A stretch of DNA of 64,000 bases from Scatomorpha sp964367935 (GTDB lineage Bacteria > Bacillota > Clostridia > Oscillospirales > Oscillospiraceae). Positions 47,823 through 56,586 of the stretch are shown here, one piece after another. The notes below the pieces were generated by a model. The model was given only the letters and a program-made list of their open reading frames with translations. It ran no database searches and had not been told where the DNA came from. A program made the translations under genes and the position numbers. The stretch is taken from positions 1-64,000 of the forward strand of contig CAYIYZ010000008.1 of the NCBI GenBank assembly GCA_964367935.1. Reading direction: 5' to 3'. How positions within the stretch are numbered: the stretch's first letter is position 1; each line of letters opens with the position of its first letter.

Positions 47823-47870
47823 AAGTGTTTAGTGGGCATATTTTTATGCCTTGCCGAATAGATTGTCCAC

Positions 47871-48755
47871 ATGAGGGTAAGTGATAACTACAAAAATGCG
47901 GTGAAGCTAATGCCGCTACATATGCGTGACTGCCTACAGGCGCTCTCTGAGCGTGAACAGGTGAACACAGAGGAAATACGCCTGCGTGTCGGACAAGTGC
48001 CGAGCGTGCTCATAGCAGATAGGGAACGTCCTGTAGGTGACTGCAAAGTAGGAGTTCGTGACCTTGATTCAGTACTGGAAAGTGCAACGAGGGCATCGGC
48101 GCATACGGCTTTGGCACAGAGTGCCGAGGGCTATGTGACGATCAGCGGAGGGTGCAGACTCGGCTTGTGCGGCGAGGTTATAGTGCGTGAGGGAAGCGGA
48201 CAAGGTTTACGCCGCCTCAGCAGTGTCGCTCTACGTATAGCGAGAGAGCATAGAAAGTCGGCGAATGGCTTATATGAGCGTATGATACTTGAAGGCTTCA
48301 GGGATACACTTGTGGTGTCGCCGCCGGGTGTGGGTAAGACGACCTTGCTACGAGAGTTGATACGCAGGTTGTCTAATGATGGTTATAGGGTGGCTGTGGC
48401 GGACGAGCGTGGAGAGATTGCCGGCGTGTGCGAGGGTGAAGCGTATTTTGATATAGGTGCGAGCACAGATGTGATGAGCTATGCGCCTAAGGCGCAAGCG
48501 GCTATGCAGCTTATTCGTGCGATGAATCCTCAGGTACTTGCCATGGACGAGATAAGTTCACCGCAGGATATAGAGGCCGTGTATAAGGCGTCGGGCTGTG
48601 GAGTGAAGCTGCTTGCAACGTGCCATGGTAACGATGCAAAATCCTTACATAAGCGTGCTTTGTATCGAGAGCTGTTGGCAGAAGGTGTGTTTGAGCGAGT
48701 GGTGAGCATAAAAAAAGTGAGAGGCACACGATGTTATGATTTGGAGGTGCTGTGA
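47871..48755 (+). CDS. spoIIIAA: Stage III sporulation protein AA (ATPase)
   Basis: A 294-residue secretion-type ATPase, the motor candidate of the SpoIIIA-SpoIIQ channel between mother cell and forespore. Walker A is SPPGVGKTTLLRELIRRL (near residue 150), Walker B region VAVADERGEIAGVC, and AMDEISSPQDIEAVY follows. The start is uncertain: the ATG at 47871 has no good ribosome site and lies at the end of a possible sigma-E promoter; an in-frame GTG at 47901 or the ATG at 47910 are alternatives. It is the first gene of an eight-gene operon and ends TGATG onto spoIIIAB. Confidence 0.95.
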   Translation: MRVSDNYKNAVKLMPLHMRDCLQALSEREQVNTEEIRLRVGQVPSVLIADRERPVGDCKVGVRDLDSVLESATRASAHTALAQSAEGYVTISGGCRLGLCGEVIVREGSGQGLRRLSSVALRIAREHRKSANGLYERMILEGFRDTLVVSPPGVGKTTLLRELIRRLSNDGYRVAVADERGEIAGVCEGEAYFDIGASTDVMSYAPKAQAAMQLIRAMNPQVLAMDEISSPQDIEAVYKASGCGVKLLATCHGNDAKSLHKRALYRELLAEGVFERVVSIKKVRGTRCYDLEVL

Positions 48756-49261
48756 TGCTGAGGATGTTGGGAGCAGCTTTGGTGCTGACTGTGCCGACGG
48801 TGTTTGGCGTAAAACTGGGCGCCGAGGCGGTACGTAGAGCACGTTTTGTGCAGGCGATGTCCTCGTCGCTTGTGATGTTGAGGTCGGAAATAGTCACGAA
48901 TTTGTGTCCTTTACCTGAGGCGATACGTAGGTTGCAGTTGAGAGGTCCAAAGGAGGTGCAGATGTTTTACGGACTTCTGGAATTTAAGGTTGAGGACATA
49001 GGCGAGCGAGAGTTTTCGGCAATTTGGGACGAGTGTGTAGCATGTACGGAAATGTCAAAAAGCGACAAGGCGGCATTGTCCGATGCAGGCAGAGTCTTAG
49101 GACGCTATGCGGCAGAGGAGCAGGCGGCGGCACTGACACTATGTATAGAGCAACTAAATGCAGCGGCAAAAAAGAGTGAAGTGGAAGCACAGCAGACGCG
49201 CAAGCTCTGCACGGGCTTGGGTCTGGGTGCGGGCATGGTACTGGCGATAATGTTACTGTGA
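48755..49261 (+). CDS. spoIIIAB: Stage III sporulation protein AB
   Basis: A 168-residue protein with an N-terminal helix (MLGAALVLTVPTVFGVKLG), a helical bundle resembling type II secretion GspF halves (RFVQAMSSSLVMLRSEI, LPEAIRRL) and a C-terminal helix (LCTGLGLGAGMVLAIMLL). The ATG at 48755 follows GGAGGTG and overlaps the spoIIIAA stop by one base. Part of the mother-cell side of the feeding-tube channel. Confidence 0.93.
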   Translation: MLRMLGAALVLTVPTVFGVKLGAEAVRRARFVQAMSSSLVMLRSEIVTNLCPLPEAIRRLQLRGPKEVQMFYGLLEFKVEDIGEREFSAIWDECVACTEMSKSDKAALSDAGRVLGRYAAEEQAAALTLCIEQLNAAAKKSEVEAQQTRKLCTGLGLGAGMVLAIMLL

Positions 49262-49273
49262 AGGAGATAGGGA

Positions 49274-49468
49274 ATGGAAGTTGATTTGATTTTCAGAGTA
49301 GCGGCGGTCGGGATATTGGTGGCGGTGCTAAATATACTGCTGACACGCTCCGGCAGGGACGAGCAGGCGTTAATGACGACGATAACGGGCCTGGTGGTAG
49401 CGCTTGTGTTAGTGGTACAGCAGATAAGTGAGTTGTTTGACTTAGTAAAAAGTCTGTTCGGCTTTTGA
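49274..49468 (+). CDS. spoIIIAC: Stage III sporulation protein AC
   Basis: A 64-residue protein with two helices (LIFRVAAVGILVAVLNILL and ITGLVVALVLVVQQI) and the family sequence TRSGRDEQA between them, as in B. subtilis SpoIIIAC. AAGGAG precedes the ATG. Two bases separate it from the next gene. Confidence 0.95.
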   Translation: MEVDLIFRVAAVGILVAVLNILLTRSGRDEQALMTTITGLVVALVLVVQQISELFDLVKSLFGF

Positions 49469-49469
49469 T

Positions 49470-49856
49470 ATGGACTTTGCGGTGAGAGCGGTGGCGGTCG
49501 GGCTAACGGCAGCCTTGGCTGCCTTATTGATAAAAAAGAGTAATGCCGAATATGCCTTGGTACTCAGTCTTGCAGGCGGTTTTGTGATTTTACTTGCGGT
49601 TCTGGAACTGATGGGATCGGTGACACAGATAAGTGAGAGGCTAACTGCGATGTCGGGGGTCTCGCCGACAGTGTTCACGCCACTCATAAAATGTGTGGCT
49701 ATAGGCGTGGTAACGAGAGTGGGAGCGGATGCTTGTAAGGACAGTGCAAATGGTTTTCTCGCTACGAGCGTGGAGCTCGCTGGTACAGTGGCGGCACTTG
49801 TGGCGGCATTGCCGCTCGTTGAGAACTTTTTATCTGTGATGGAGGGTCTCTTGTGA
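49470..49856 (+). CDS. spoIIIAD: Stage III sporulation protein AD
   Basis: A 128-residue membrane protein with four predicted helices (VRAVAVGLTAALAALLI, YALVLSLAGGFVILLAVLELM, and two later ones) and the conserved PLIKCVAIGVVTRVGADACKDSA segment. SpoIIIAC and SpoIIIAD are related and form the membrane core of the complex. It ends in a GTGA overlap with spoIIIAE. Confidence 0.94.
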   Translation: MDFAVRAVAVGLTAALAALLIKKSNAEYALVLSLAGGFVILLAVLELMGSVTQISERLTAMSGVSPTVFTPLIKCVAIGVVTRVGADACKDSANGFLATSVELAGTVAALVAALPLVENFLSVMEGLL

Positions 49857-50944
49857 TACGAAAGACTTTAATACTGCTGTTTATAAGCGTAATACTCATA
49901 AGTCCGGTACAAGCTGCGGGCAATGTGCAGTTCGATGCCTACGGCATACCGGAATTAGAGGAAGCTATACCGGATGCGGCGGCGGATATAGTGGGTGATA
50001 TAGGCGTCGAGGATGCTGTTAATGCGGAATTGTTGTTAGAGAAGTTGTGGGAGGGTATGAAAGCTGCGGTAGAGGGCATGTTTGCGGCGGCGTTCCGTAA
50101 TGGTGTAGCGGTGCTTGCTGTTGTACTGCTTTGCGGACTGCTGGCGCAATTTGCGTTTACGCAGGTGCCTAAATATATAAATATAGTGGGAGTGCTTGGA
50201 ATAAGCGTGATAATAGTCGGTGACAGCGGCTCCGTTATACAAGGAGCTTCTGAGGCACTGCAAAGTATGACGGACTTTTCGCATCTCATGTTACCCAGTC
50301 TGTGTGCTGCGGCGACAGCAAGCGGAGCTTTGAGTTCGGCGACTGCAAAGTTTGCGGCGACGGCCTTGTTTATGGATATATTCATGACCTTATCATTTTA
50401 TGTGATAATACCGCTCATATTTTTGTATCTTGCAGCTTCTGTGTCTGCGGCTGCTTTAGACAGCTCGCCCCTGAGGGGTGCAGCTTCGCTTATAAAGTGG
50501 CTGTGTACGATGTCCATAACTTTAGTCATGAGTGCGTTTACGCTCTACCTAACTATAACTGGTGCGATAACTGGTGCAACTGATGCCTTGGCGCTTAAAG
50601 CTACAAAAACAGCGATGTCCACGGCACTACCCGTGGTCGGCGGCATAGTATCGGATGCGGCGGATACGGTTTTGGTGGGCGCCGGTATGATAAGGAGTGC
50701 GGTAGGCGTATTCGGAGTACTGATTGTGGTGGCTATATGTATAGGCCCTTTTGCTGCCTTGGGCTGCAAGTATTTAGTGTATAAAGCAGCGGCGGCGGTG
50801 GCGGAGAGTTTTTCTCAGGGACGCATGTCGGATGTTATAAGCAGCGTGGGGACGGCGTTCGGTATGGCCTTGGGACTTGTGGGTAGTGGGGCTGTCATGC
50901 TGTTTTTATCTATAGTGTCCATGATTAGGGCGGTGAGCTTATGA
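49853..50944 (+). CDS. spoIIIAE: Stage III sporulation protein AE
   Basis: A 363-residue polytopic membrane protein with an N-terminal signal-like helix (LILLFISVILISPVQAA), an extracytoplasmic stretch (about 20-75) and about seven helices. TALFMDIFMTLSFYVIIPLIFLYL and SDVISSVGTAFGMALGL are typical. Start is a GTG overlapping the spoIIIAD stop. It is the largest membrane component of the SpoIIIA complex. Confidence 0.95.
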   Translation: MIRKTLILLFISVILISPVQAAGNVQFDAYGIPELEEAIPDAAADIVGDIGVEDAVNAELLLEKLWEGMKAAVEGMFAAAFRNGVAVLAVVLLCGLLAQFAFTQVPKYINIVGVLGISVIIVGDSGSVIQGASEALQSMTDFSHLMLPSLCAAATASGALSSATAKFAATALFMDIFMTLSFYVIIPLIFLYLAASVSAAALDSSPLRGAASLIKWLCTMSITLVMSAFTLYLTITGAITGATDALALKATKTAMSTALPVVGGIVSDAADTVLVGAGMIRSAVGVFGVLIVVAICIGPFAALGCKYLVYKAAAAVAESFSQGRMSDVISSVGTAFGMALGLVGSGAVMLFLSIVSMIRAVSL

Positions 50945-51432
50945 TGGACGTGATGCGTGAGTGGATATTAAATCTGACGGGCTCTGCGACCTTTTGCCTT
51001 TTGGCGATGCTACTGTGTCCTGAGGGGCGTGTAAAAAAGCTACTCGGACTGCTCTGCGGTATAGTGATGTCCGTGAGCTTACTCTCACCTGTCTTGGAGT
51101 TTGAGTTTGATGACTACTCGGAATACATGGCAAAATACAGGCAAGAGGCGAGCGAGGCGGCACAGAGTGGAACGGATGAGGGAGAAAGATTAAAGAGAAC
51201 AATCATAGAGACGGAATGTGCAGCATATATATTGGACAAAGCGAAGGAGCTGTCCTTAGACTTAAACTCTGTGCAAGTAACGGCGAGTTGGAGCACGGAG
51301 GGATTTTGGTATCCGTATGAGGTAAGGGTAAGTATACTGAGCGAACATACAGGTTATGAACGGCTGACAAGTCTCATAGAAGCGGAGCTGGGCATACCGA
51401 GTGAGAGACAGTACATCGAGGAGGGCGGGTGA
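50941..51432 (+). CDS. spoIIIAF: Stage III sporulation protein AF
   Basis: A 163-residue protein with two N-terminal helices (ILNLTGSATFCLLAMLLCP and LLGLLCGIVMSVSLLSPVL) and a C-terminal ring-building-type domain (YILDKAKELSLDLNSVQVTASWSTEGFWYPYEVRVSILSEH). It is shorter than the B. subtilis protein (about 206). The ATG overlaps the spoIIIAE stop; a second ATG follows at once. Confidence 0.92.
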   Translation: MMDVMREWILNLTGSATFCLLAMLLCPEGRVKKLLGLLCGIVMSVSLLSPVLEFEFDDYSEYMAKYRQEASEAAQSGTDEGERLKRTIIETECAAYILDKAKELSLDLNSVQVTASWSTEGFWYPYEVRVSILSEHTGYERLTSLIEAELGIPSERQYIEEGG

Positions 51433-51770
51433 TGGACGCACTGAAAAAGGCGGCAGAGAAATATAAGTATCTAATGCTTCTATTAGTGGTAGGAGTGGTA
51501 CTTTTAACTTTGCCGGCAGGCACGGACGGAGGGGTGTCGGAGGGCACACCGTCACGCTATACGAGTGACGAAGAGGAGCGCCTGGAACAGGTGCTCTCGA
51601 CGGTCGAGGGAGTCGGCGCTGTGAGTGTGCTGTATTCTGAGGAAGGCGTAGCGGTCATCTGCGAGGGCGCAGACAGGGCAAGTGTCAGGTTAGCAGTGAC
51701 TGAGGCGGTCGGCGCATATACAGGGCACGCTGTAAATGAGATTAGCGTAATAAAAATGAAAACAACGTAA
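51432..51770 (+). CDS. spoIIIAG: Stage III sporulation protein AG, minimal form
   Basis: A 112-residue protein, about half the length of B. subtilis SpoIIIAG (229). It has one transmembrane helix (YLMLLLVVGVVLLTLPAG) and a compact ring-building domain: SDEEERLEQVLSTVEGVGAVSVLYSEE, then GVAVICEGADRASVRLAVTEAVGAYTG and a terminal ISVIKMK strand. The long insertion that separates these two halves in B. subtilis is absent. The ATG at 51432 follows GAGGAGGG and overlaps the spoIIIAF stop. Its place in the operon and the ring-domain match make the call secure despite the length. Confidence 0.9.
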   Translation: MDALKKAAEKYKYLMLLLVVGVVLLTLPAGTDGGVSEGTPSRYTSDEEERLEQVLSTVEGVGAVSVLYSEEGVAVICEGADRASVRLAVTEAVGAYTGHAVNEISVIKMKTT

Positions 51771-51786
51771 ATGGGAGGCGAGGACA

Positions 51787-52452
51787 GTGAATAGGTTGAA
51801 AAGAAATTCTGTGGTAGCAGTAGTGGTGCTGTGCGTGTGTGCGGCGGTTTATTTAAACTGGTCGTATAACAATGACTGGGGCGGAGCGGACGAAGCAATG
51901 ATAGAGGCGGAAAATGAGCAGATGGAAAATGCGAACTTAGAGTTTGCCAATACAGAGATGGCAGACCCTGTTTCAGATTATTTCGCACAAGCACGCTTGA
52001 CGCGTCAGGAATCGAGAGCGGAGGCATTGGCACTTTTGGAGGTAGCGGCAGCGTCGGAGGCGGCATCTCAGGAGACCATAGACTCGGCGATGAACGAGAT
52101 TGCGGCGATGGCGAATTTTTCCATGAGCGAGACGCAGGTTGAAAATCAGTTGCTTGCGAAAAACTTTGCCGATTGCGTTGTGTATATGTCCGATGAGGGC
52201 GTGACAGTGGCGGTTCCTGCGCCCGTGGAAGGTCTGGGAGAGGCTGACATAGCGAAGATAAGCGATGTAATAATCAGCGAGACGGACTATGATCTCACGC
52301 AGGTGAATGTAATAGAAGTCAAAAACACAGGTGACGAAGCTACAGATGAGCCTGTGAGTCCGGTGCCTGAGAGTGCTGTACCGGAGAGCCCCATACCTAC
52401 AGAGGACACATTGGTGATACAAGATAACATGTCAACGGATGTGACACAGTAG
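51787..52452 (+). CDS. spoIIIAH: Stage III sporulation protein AH
   Basis: A 221-residue protein with an N-terminal helix (SVVAVVVLCVCAAVYLNWSYN), a coiled-coil-like helix (about residues 60-110) and a ring-building domain (NQLLAKNFADCVVYMSDEGVTVAVPAPVEGLGEADIAKISDVII). SpoIIIAH binds forespore SpoIIQ across the two membranes. A 40-residue Pro/Glu/Thr-rich tail (TDEPVSPVPESAVPESPIP...) follows the domain. GTG start after GGGAGG. Last gene of the operon, followed by a strong terminator. Confidence 0.93.
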   Translation: MNRLKRNSVVAVVVLCVCAAVYLNWSYNNDWGGADEAMIEAENEQMENANLEFANTEMADPVSDYFAQARLTRQESRAEALALLEVAAASEAASQETIDSAMNEIAAMANFSMSETQVENQLLAKNFADCVVYMSDEGVTVAVPAPVEGLGEADIAKISDVIISETDYDLTQVNVIEVKNTGDEATDEPVSPVPESAVPESPIPTEDTLVIQDNMSTDVTQ

Positions 52453-52454
52453 CA

Positions 52455-52503
52455 TAAAGCTACCCCGACTATCGAAAAATTCGACAGTCGGGGTAGCTTA
52501 TTT
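52455..52503. terminator. Bidirectional terminator after spoIIIAH
   Basis: Stem AAGCTACCCCGACT and complement with an extended ATCG/CGA inner pairing, T tract on both strands, between converging genes. Confidence 0.9.
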
Positions 52504-52513
52504 TGAAATCATA

Positions 52514-53398
52514 TCACTCCGACTGCCAACGAAATTCGTCATCAGCCGAGTATATTTGCCAGTCACTTTGACTTATAGGTGTGAAGGCACCGTCAGTGCT
52601 AATGGTAAAGCTGTCAAGGTTGAGGTGGTGACGCAGGCCGAGATTGTCGGTGAGTATCAGTGCGATGGTAAATACAGCGTCCTCACGCAAGGGTAAAGTA
52701 CGCTCAAACTCCATGCCGTCAAGCTCGGATAGAGCTATAAGCTCTTCAGCCATTACACTACCGTCAACTTTAACGGCGAGTGCTGCGGATACGTACTCTA
52801 TGCCATCTGACGATGGTAGCGAATCAATGACAGAGAGCTCGGCACTAATAGCGTGACCTTCTGCGCTAGTCTTTACATCGTATTGCCAATCAAGGGTCAT
52901 TTGAGGGAAAAAGGCGAAGGCGAGCTTTTCATAGCTGAGGTGAGCGTTATTTTCCGTGACAATGGTTTCGTCCGCCTTGTTGATTATAATGATGGGATAG
53001 GGCTCCTCACTGAAAATGTAGCAAGGTATGGTGAGCGTATAGCCGTCCCCCTGTTTTTTCATTTCATGCGCCTCACCCGAGAAGCTGAGGCCGACGCTTT
53101 TTATACTCGCCGGTTCTCTCGGGATAAGAGTGAAAGTAAGTGGTACTGCAAGACTGTGGGTGTCAAGATCGCCCACTTCTATATCAGCGTGTGAGAATAA
53201 GCTTGAAGTTGCGGTTATCATGTCATCCACATCAGTGTAAATTCCATCCACTGTGTTAGAGAGTGCATTAAGCTCCGATTGCAGAGCGGCCTTAGTGTCT
53301 TGCACTTTTCCGTACAGTGAAAAAATCAGAAAGAGAGATAGTGTCTGCGTACATATAAGTAAAATTACTATAACGATCATTATACGATTTTTTGACAT
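52514..53398 (-). CDS. Hypothetical membrane-anchored protein
   Basis: A 294-residue protein whose family is not recognised. One N-terminal transmembrane helix (IMIVIVILLICTQTLSLFLIF) is followed by a short coiled coil (GKVQDTKAALQSELNALSNTVDGIYTDVDDM) and a beta-rich extracytoplasmic part with Ig-like strands (LAVPLTFTLIPREPASIKSVGLSFSG, FERTLPLREDAVFTIALILTDNLG). The ATG at 53398 follows GAAGGAGGGG; the ORF runs a further 81 codons upstream but through the RBS and promoter. Promoter TTGCGA-17-TAAAGT at 53458-53430. It converges on spoIIIA and diverges from a U32 peptidase gene. Confidence 0.75.
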   Translation of the reverse strand: MSKNRIMIVIVILLICTQTLSLFLIFSLYGKVQDTKAALQSELNALSNTVDGIYTDVDDMITATSSLFSHADIEVGDLDTHSLAVPLTFTLIPREPASIKSVGLSFSGEAHEMKKQGDGYTLTIPCYIFSEEPYPIIIINKADETIVTENNAHLSYEKLAFAFFPQMTLDWQYDVKTSAEGHAISAELSVIDSLPSSDGIEYVSAALAVKVDGSVMAEELIALSELDGMEFERTLPLREDAVFTIALILTDNLGLRHHLNLDSFTISTDGAFTPISQSDWQIYSADDEFRWQSE

Positions 53399-53429
53399 GA
53401 ACACCCCTCCTTCACAAGGTCTTTTTTTT

Positions 53430-53499
53430 ACTTTACCACAAAACGATAAAAGTCGCAAGAAGCAGAGTCTTTGACGAGCGGTAAAAACTGTGTTAATAT
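53430..53499. promoter_or_regulatory. Divergent promoters for the hypothetical gene and the U32 peptidase
   Basis: Minus: TTGCGA (53458-53453), 17 bp, TAAAGT (53435-53430). Plus: TTGACG (53471-53476), 17 bp, TAATAT (53494-53499). The two -35 boxes are 12 bp apart. Confidence 0.6.
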
Positions 53500-53522
53500 A
53501 AGGGGATAAGGTGGGATTAAAA

Positions 53523-54725
53523 ATGGATTTAACAGAAATGATGAGAAAGGCAGAGCTTTTGTCACCGGCAGGAGATATGGAATGTTTGGAGGCGGCTTTG
53601 CGTTTCGGTGCGGATAGTGTGTATGTGGGCGGCCCGTTCATGCAGTTGCGTGCGAAGACGGCGGGATTTAATGAGGAGCGATTAGCGCTTGCGGCACAGA
53701 GGGCGCATGCGGTGGGCAGTAAGCTCTACGTTACCGTGAACAGTTTTGCGAAAAATGATGAGATAGATAGACTGCGTGACTATGCTAAACTGTTGCACGG
53801 TCTTGGCGTGGATGCGGCTATAGTGTCGGACTTAGGTGCGATATCCGCTATGCGTGAGAGTTGCCCTGAACTTGAGGTGCACGTAAGTACTCAGGCGAAC
53901 TGTCAAAATTACCAGACGGCTAAGGTGTACAGGGATATGGGCGCAACGAGAGTGGTTTTAGCACGTGAGATGAGCATAGAGCAGATAGGTGAACTGCATT
54001 CGAGGCTACCTGATGTGGAGTTGGAGGCCTTTGTACACGGCGCTATGTGCATGTCTTATTCGGGAAGGTGTATGATGAGCACATTTATGACGGGCAGGAG
54101 TGGGAACAGAGGTGAGTGCGCTCAGCCTTGTCGTTGGTCGTATAGATTGGTTGAGGAGAAACGCCCCGGTGAATATTACCCCGTGGAACAGTATGACGAC
54201 TTTTTGGCGGTACTCAGCTCGGGTGACTTAAACTGCATGGATTTTACGGATGAGCTTGTTAAGGCAGGGGTTAGTTGTTTGAAGATAGAGGGCAGAATGA
54301 AGTCGGCGTACTATGTGGCGACGGTGACGAATGCTTATAAGTTGAGGCTGATGGGCAAATCGGATGTGGAGACCTTGCAGCGAGAGCTTAGGAGTGTGAG
54401 CCACAGGCCGTATACGGACGGTTTTTATTATGGGGCACCTCCTGAGCGTAGGCCGGATAATGGTGAGTATATCAGGGAATGTAAGTTTATAGCGAATGTA
54501 ATGGGTCGACAGGGCGAAAGCCTTGTTGTGAAGCAACGCAATGTTTTTTCGGTCGGTGATACGGTGGAAGTGCTTCGAGCCGGACATGTTGGCGAGAGCT
54601 TTATAATAGAGAGCATAAAAGATGCAAAGGGAGAAGTTACGGAACGAGCTAACCATCCGATGCAGAACTATGAGATAAACTGCCCTTATGATTTAGAAGA
54701 GGGTGACATGCTGAGGGTGCGCTAA
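53523..54725 (+). CDS. U32-family peptidase-like protein (tRNA hydroxylation type)
   Basis: A 400-residue cytosolic protein starting MDLTEMMRKAELLSPAGD. The ATG at 53523 follows AAGGTGGG. The full U32 signature EAFVHGAMCMSYSGRCMMS is at about residues 165-183, followed by a Cys cluster (GECAQPCRW) that, with Cys further on, likely binds an iron-sulfur cluster. Related proteins (TrhP/YrrN-YrrO, RlhA) act in prephenate-dependent 5-hydroxyuridine formation in tRNA or in 23S rRNA hydroxylation rather than as proteases. Which RNA is modified cannot be decided here. Confidence 0.9.
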   Translation: MDLTEMMRKAELLSPAGDMECLEAALRFGADSVYVGGPFMQLRAKTAGFNEERLALAAQRAHAVGSKLYVTVNSFAKNDEIDRLRDYAKLLHGLGVDAAIVSDLGAISAMRESCPELEVHVSTQANCQNYQTAKVYRDMGATRVVLAREMSIEQIGELHSRLPDVELEAFVHGAMCMSYSGRCMMSTFMTGRSGNRGECAQPCRWSYRLVEEKRPGEYYPVEQYDDFLAVLSSGDLNCMDFTDELVKAGVSCLKIEGRMKSAYYVATVTNAYKLRLMGKSDVETLQRELRSVSHRPYTDGFYYGAPPERRPDNGEYIRECKFIANVMGRQGESLVVKQRNVFSVGDTVEVLRAGHVGESFIIESIKDAKGEVTERANHPMQNYEINCPYDLEEGDMLRVR

Positions 54726-54729
54726 AATT

Positions 54730-54955
54730 AAAAGTTTTAAGGGGCTTTTTTCAAAAAGTTGCAGGGTGCAGGGACAGCGTCCTTGCTCGCTGTACGCAGA
54801 CGGCGAATCTCCCCACAAGACAGGTCTCGCGGGGATCCCTGTTTGATTTAATCTGCTCGTCGGAAATGAATTCCGACGGCATCAAGGTTTTGCTATGCAA
54901 AACGCTTGTGACGCCGCACTTGCGGCGGAGGGGTTCGGGGCTGTAGAAGCACAGG
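54730..54955. repeat. Mosaic intergenic hairpin repeat, copy 7
   Basis: Modules in order: A/T hairpin (54745-54760), GGGACAGCGTCC and GCAGACGGCG block (54762-54805, shared with 12.7 and 58.9 kb), a GATC-rich GGTCTCGCGGGGATCC segment, and the 80-bp block 54852-54930 (shared reversed with 34990-35069) ending in CCGCCGCAAG-type hairpin, then GGGGTTCGGGGC. No gene. Confidence 0.75.
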
Positions 54956-54968
54956 TTAAATATAAAAC

Positions 54969-54998
54969 TTGAAATTATTGTATGGTACATGATATAAT
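54969..54998 (+). promoter_or_regulatory. Promoter of cls
   Basis: TTGAAA (54969-54974), 18-bp spacer, consensus TATAAT (54993-54998). Confidence 0.7.
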
Positions 54999-55057
54999 AA
55001 ATAGATTTTCGCTTGGTGTGGAAAACTCGCATATAGGGGACGGAGGAGGCGAGGAAT

Positions 55058-56581
55058 GTGAAGAAAATCTTAAGCATATTTGGGACAAGAGCAGCTGTAG
55101 TGGGCATGTTTTTAATATTGCAGATAGTTGTAGTTGTGGCGTTTTTGTTTTATGTTTCGGAATCGTTCGTGCTCTTCTATTGGACATTTTTGGTGTTTGG
55201 CTTTTGTGCAGTGATCTATGTAATTAATAGGGACGGTGACCCGGCGTTCAAAGTTGTGTGGGTAATGGCTATGCTTGTGGTGCCCGTGTTTGGTGTATCC
55301 ATGTATTTGATGTTTGGTAAGCACAATAAGGGCACGAGGAAAGAGCGTGAACGTCGTGATGTGATAAGGAAGAAGGCAGAGGCGGAGGCTTTGTGGTTTT
55401 TGTGCAACACGGATGAGTTACCGGCGCATATCAGGCTACAATCCGATTACTTGGCGAAAAGTTGTGGAATGCCTGCATATGGGGATACGGACGTTGAGTA
55501 TTGCCCTGTAGGTGAGATAGCATTTACGAGCATATTGGAGGAGTTAAAGAGGGCGGAACGCTATATTTTCTTGGAGTTTTTTATAATCAAGTATGGCGTT
55601 TTGTGGGACAGTGTGTTGGCAGTGTTGGAGGAGAAGGCGGCGCAAGGTTTGGATGTGCGCCTTATATATGACGACTGGGGCTGCATACTGCATCTACCGA
55701 CGGACTTTGAGAGCATGATGGAGGCGAAGGGGATAAAATGCCATTCGTTTGAGCGTTTTAGGCCACGTTTGAGCGGCAGCTTGAATAACAGGGACCACAG
55801 GAAAATAGTGGTGATAGACGGTAAAGTGGCAATGACGGGCGGCGTGAATATAGCGGACGAGTATATAAATGAGAAAGAGCGTTTCGGCCACTGGCGAGAT
55901 AGTTCGGTGATATTGCGAGGGCCGGCTGCGTATGGATTTGCCTTACTGTTTCTTGCTATGTGGGATGTGTTGATGGACAGCAAGGAAGACTATAGAGCGT
56001 TTTTGCCCGAGAGTACGGGCCTTAGAGCTTTTGAGGGTTTTGTACAGCCCTATGCGGACAGCCCCGAGGATGACGAGGAAGTCGGGGAAAACGTGTATAT
56101 GAACATGATATCTAAGGCTAAACGCTATGTTTATATAACGACACCATACTTGGTCATAGACAGTAAGATGACGGCGGTGCTGTGCAATGCGGCGAGATGC
56201 GGAGTCGATGTGCGTATAGTGACGCCGGGCATACCGGATAAAAACTATGTTTATCAAGTCACGCGCTCGTACTATGGTGCTTTGGTGAAGGCCGGGGTAC
56301 GCATATATGAATACACGCCGGGTTTTTTGCACTCAAAGACCTTCGTGTGTGATGGGGAAATAGCGGTGTGTGGTACAATAAATTTAGATTTTCGCAGTTT
56401 GTACCTGCATCATGAGTGTGCGGTACTGATGTATAAGTCACATGCAGTGACACAGATGTACGAGGATTTTTGCGATATACTTAGCAAGAGTCGAGAGGTG
56501 ACGAGGGACACGATAAATGCTCAAAGCCTTGCGCTACGCTTGGTTCAGAGCGTGTTGAGGGTGTTTTCTCCTATGTTATAG
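55058..56581 (+). CDS. cls: Cardiolipin synthase (phospholipase D family)
   Basis: A 507-residue membrane enzyme joining two phosphatidylglycerol molecules into cardiolipin. Two to three N-terminal helices (AAVVGMFLILQIVVVVAFLFYV, FVLFYWTFLVFGFCAVIYVI, VWVMAMLVVPVFGVSMYLMFG) precede two PLD domains with HKD-type motifs: NNRDHRKIVVIDGKVAMTGG near residue 245 and LHSKTFVCDGEIAVCGTINLD near residue 425. GTG start after GGAGGCGAGGAA. Length and arrangement match bacterial Cls. Confidence 0.95.
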   Translation: MKKILSIFGTRAAVVGMFLILQIVVVVAFLFYVSESFVLFYWTFLVFGFCAVIYVINRDGDPAFKVVWVMAMLVVPVFGVSMYLMFGKHNKGTRKERERRDVIRKKAEAEALWFLCNTDELPAHIRLQSDYLAKSCGMPAYGDTDVEYCPVGEIAFTSILEELKRAERYIFLEFFIIKYGVLWDSVLAVLEEKAAQGLDVRLIYDDWGCILHLPTDFESMMEAKGIKCHSFERFRPRLSGSLNNRDHRKIVVIDGKVAMTGGVNIADEYINEKERFGHWRDSSVILRGPAAYGFALLFLAMWDVLMDSKEDYRAFLPESTGLRAFEGFVQPYADSPEDDEEVGENVYMNMISKAKRYVYITTPYLVIDSKMTAVLCNAARCGVDVRIVTPGIPDKNYVYQVTRSYYGALVKAGVRIYEYTPGFLHSKTFVCDGEIAVCGTINLDFRSLYLHHECAVLMYKSHAVTQMYEDFCDILSKSREVTRDTINAQSLALRLVQSVLRVFSPML

Positions 56582-56586
56582 CTTTT

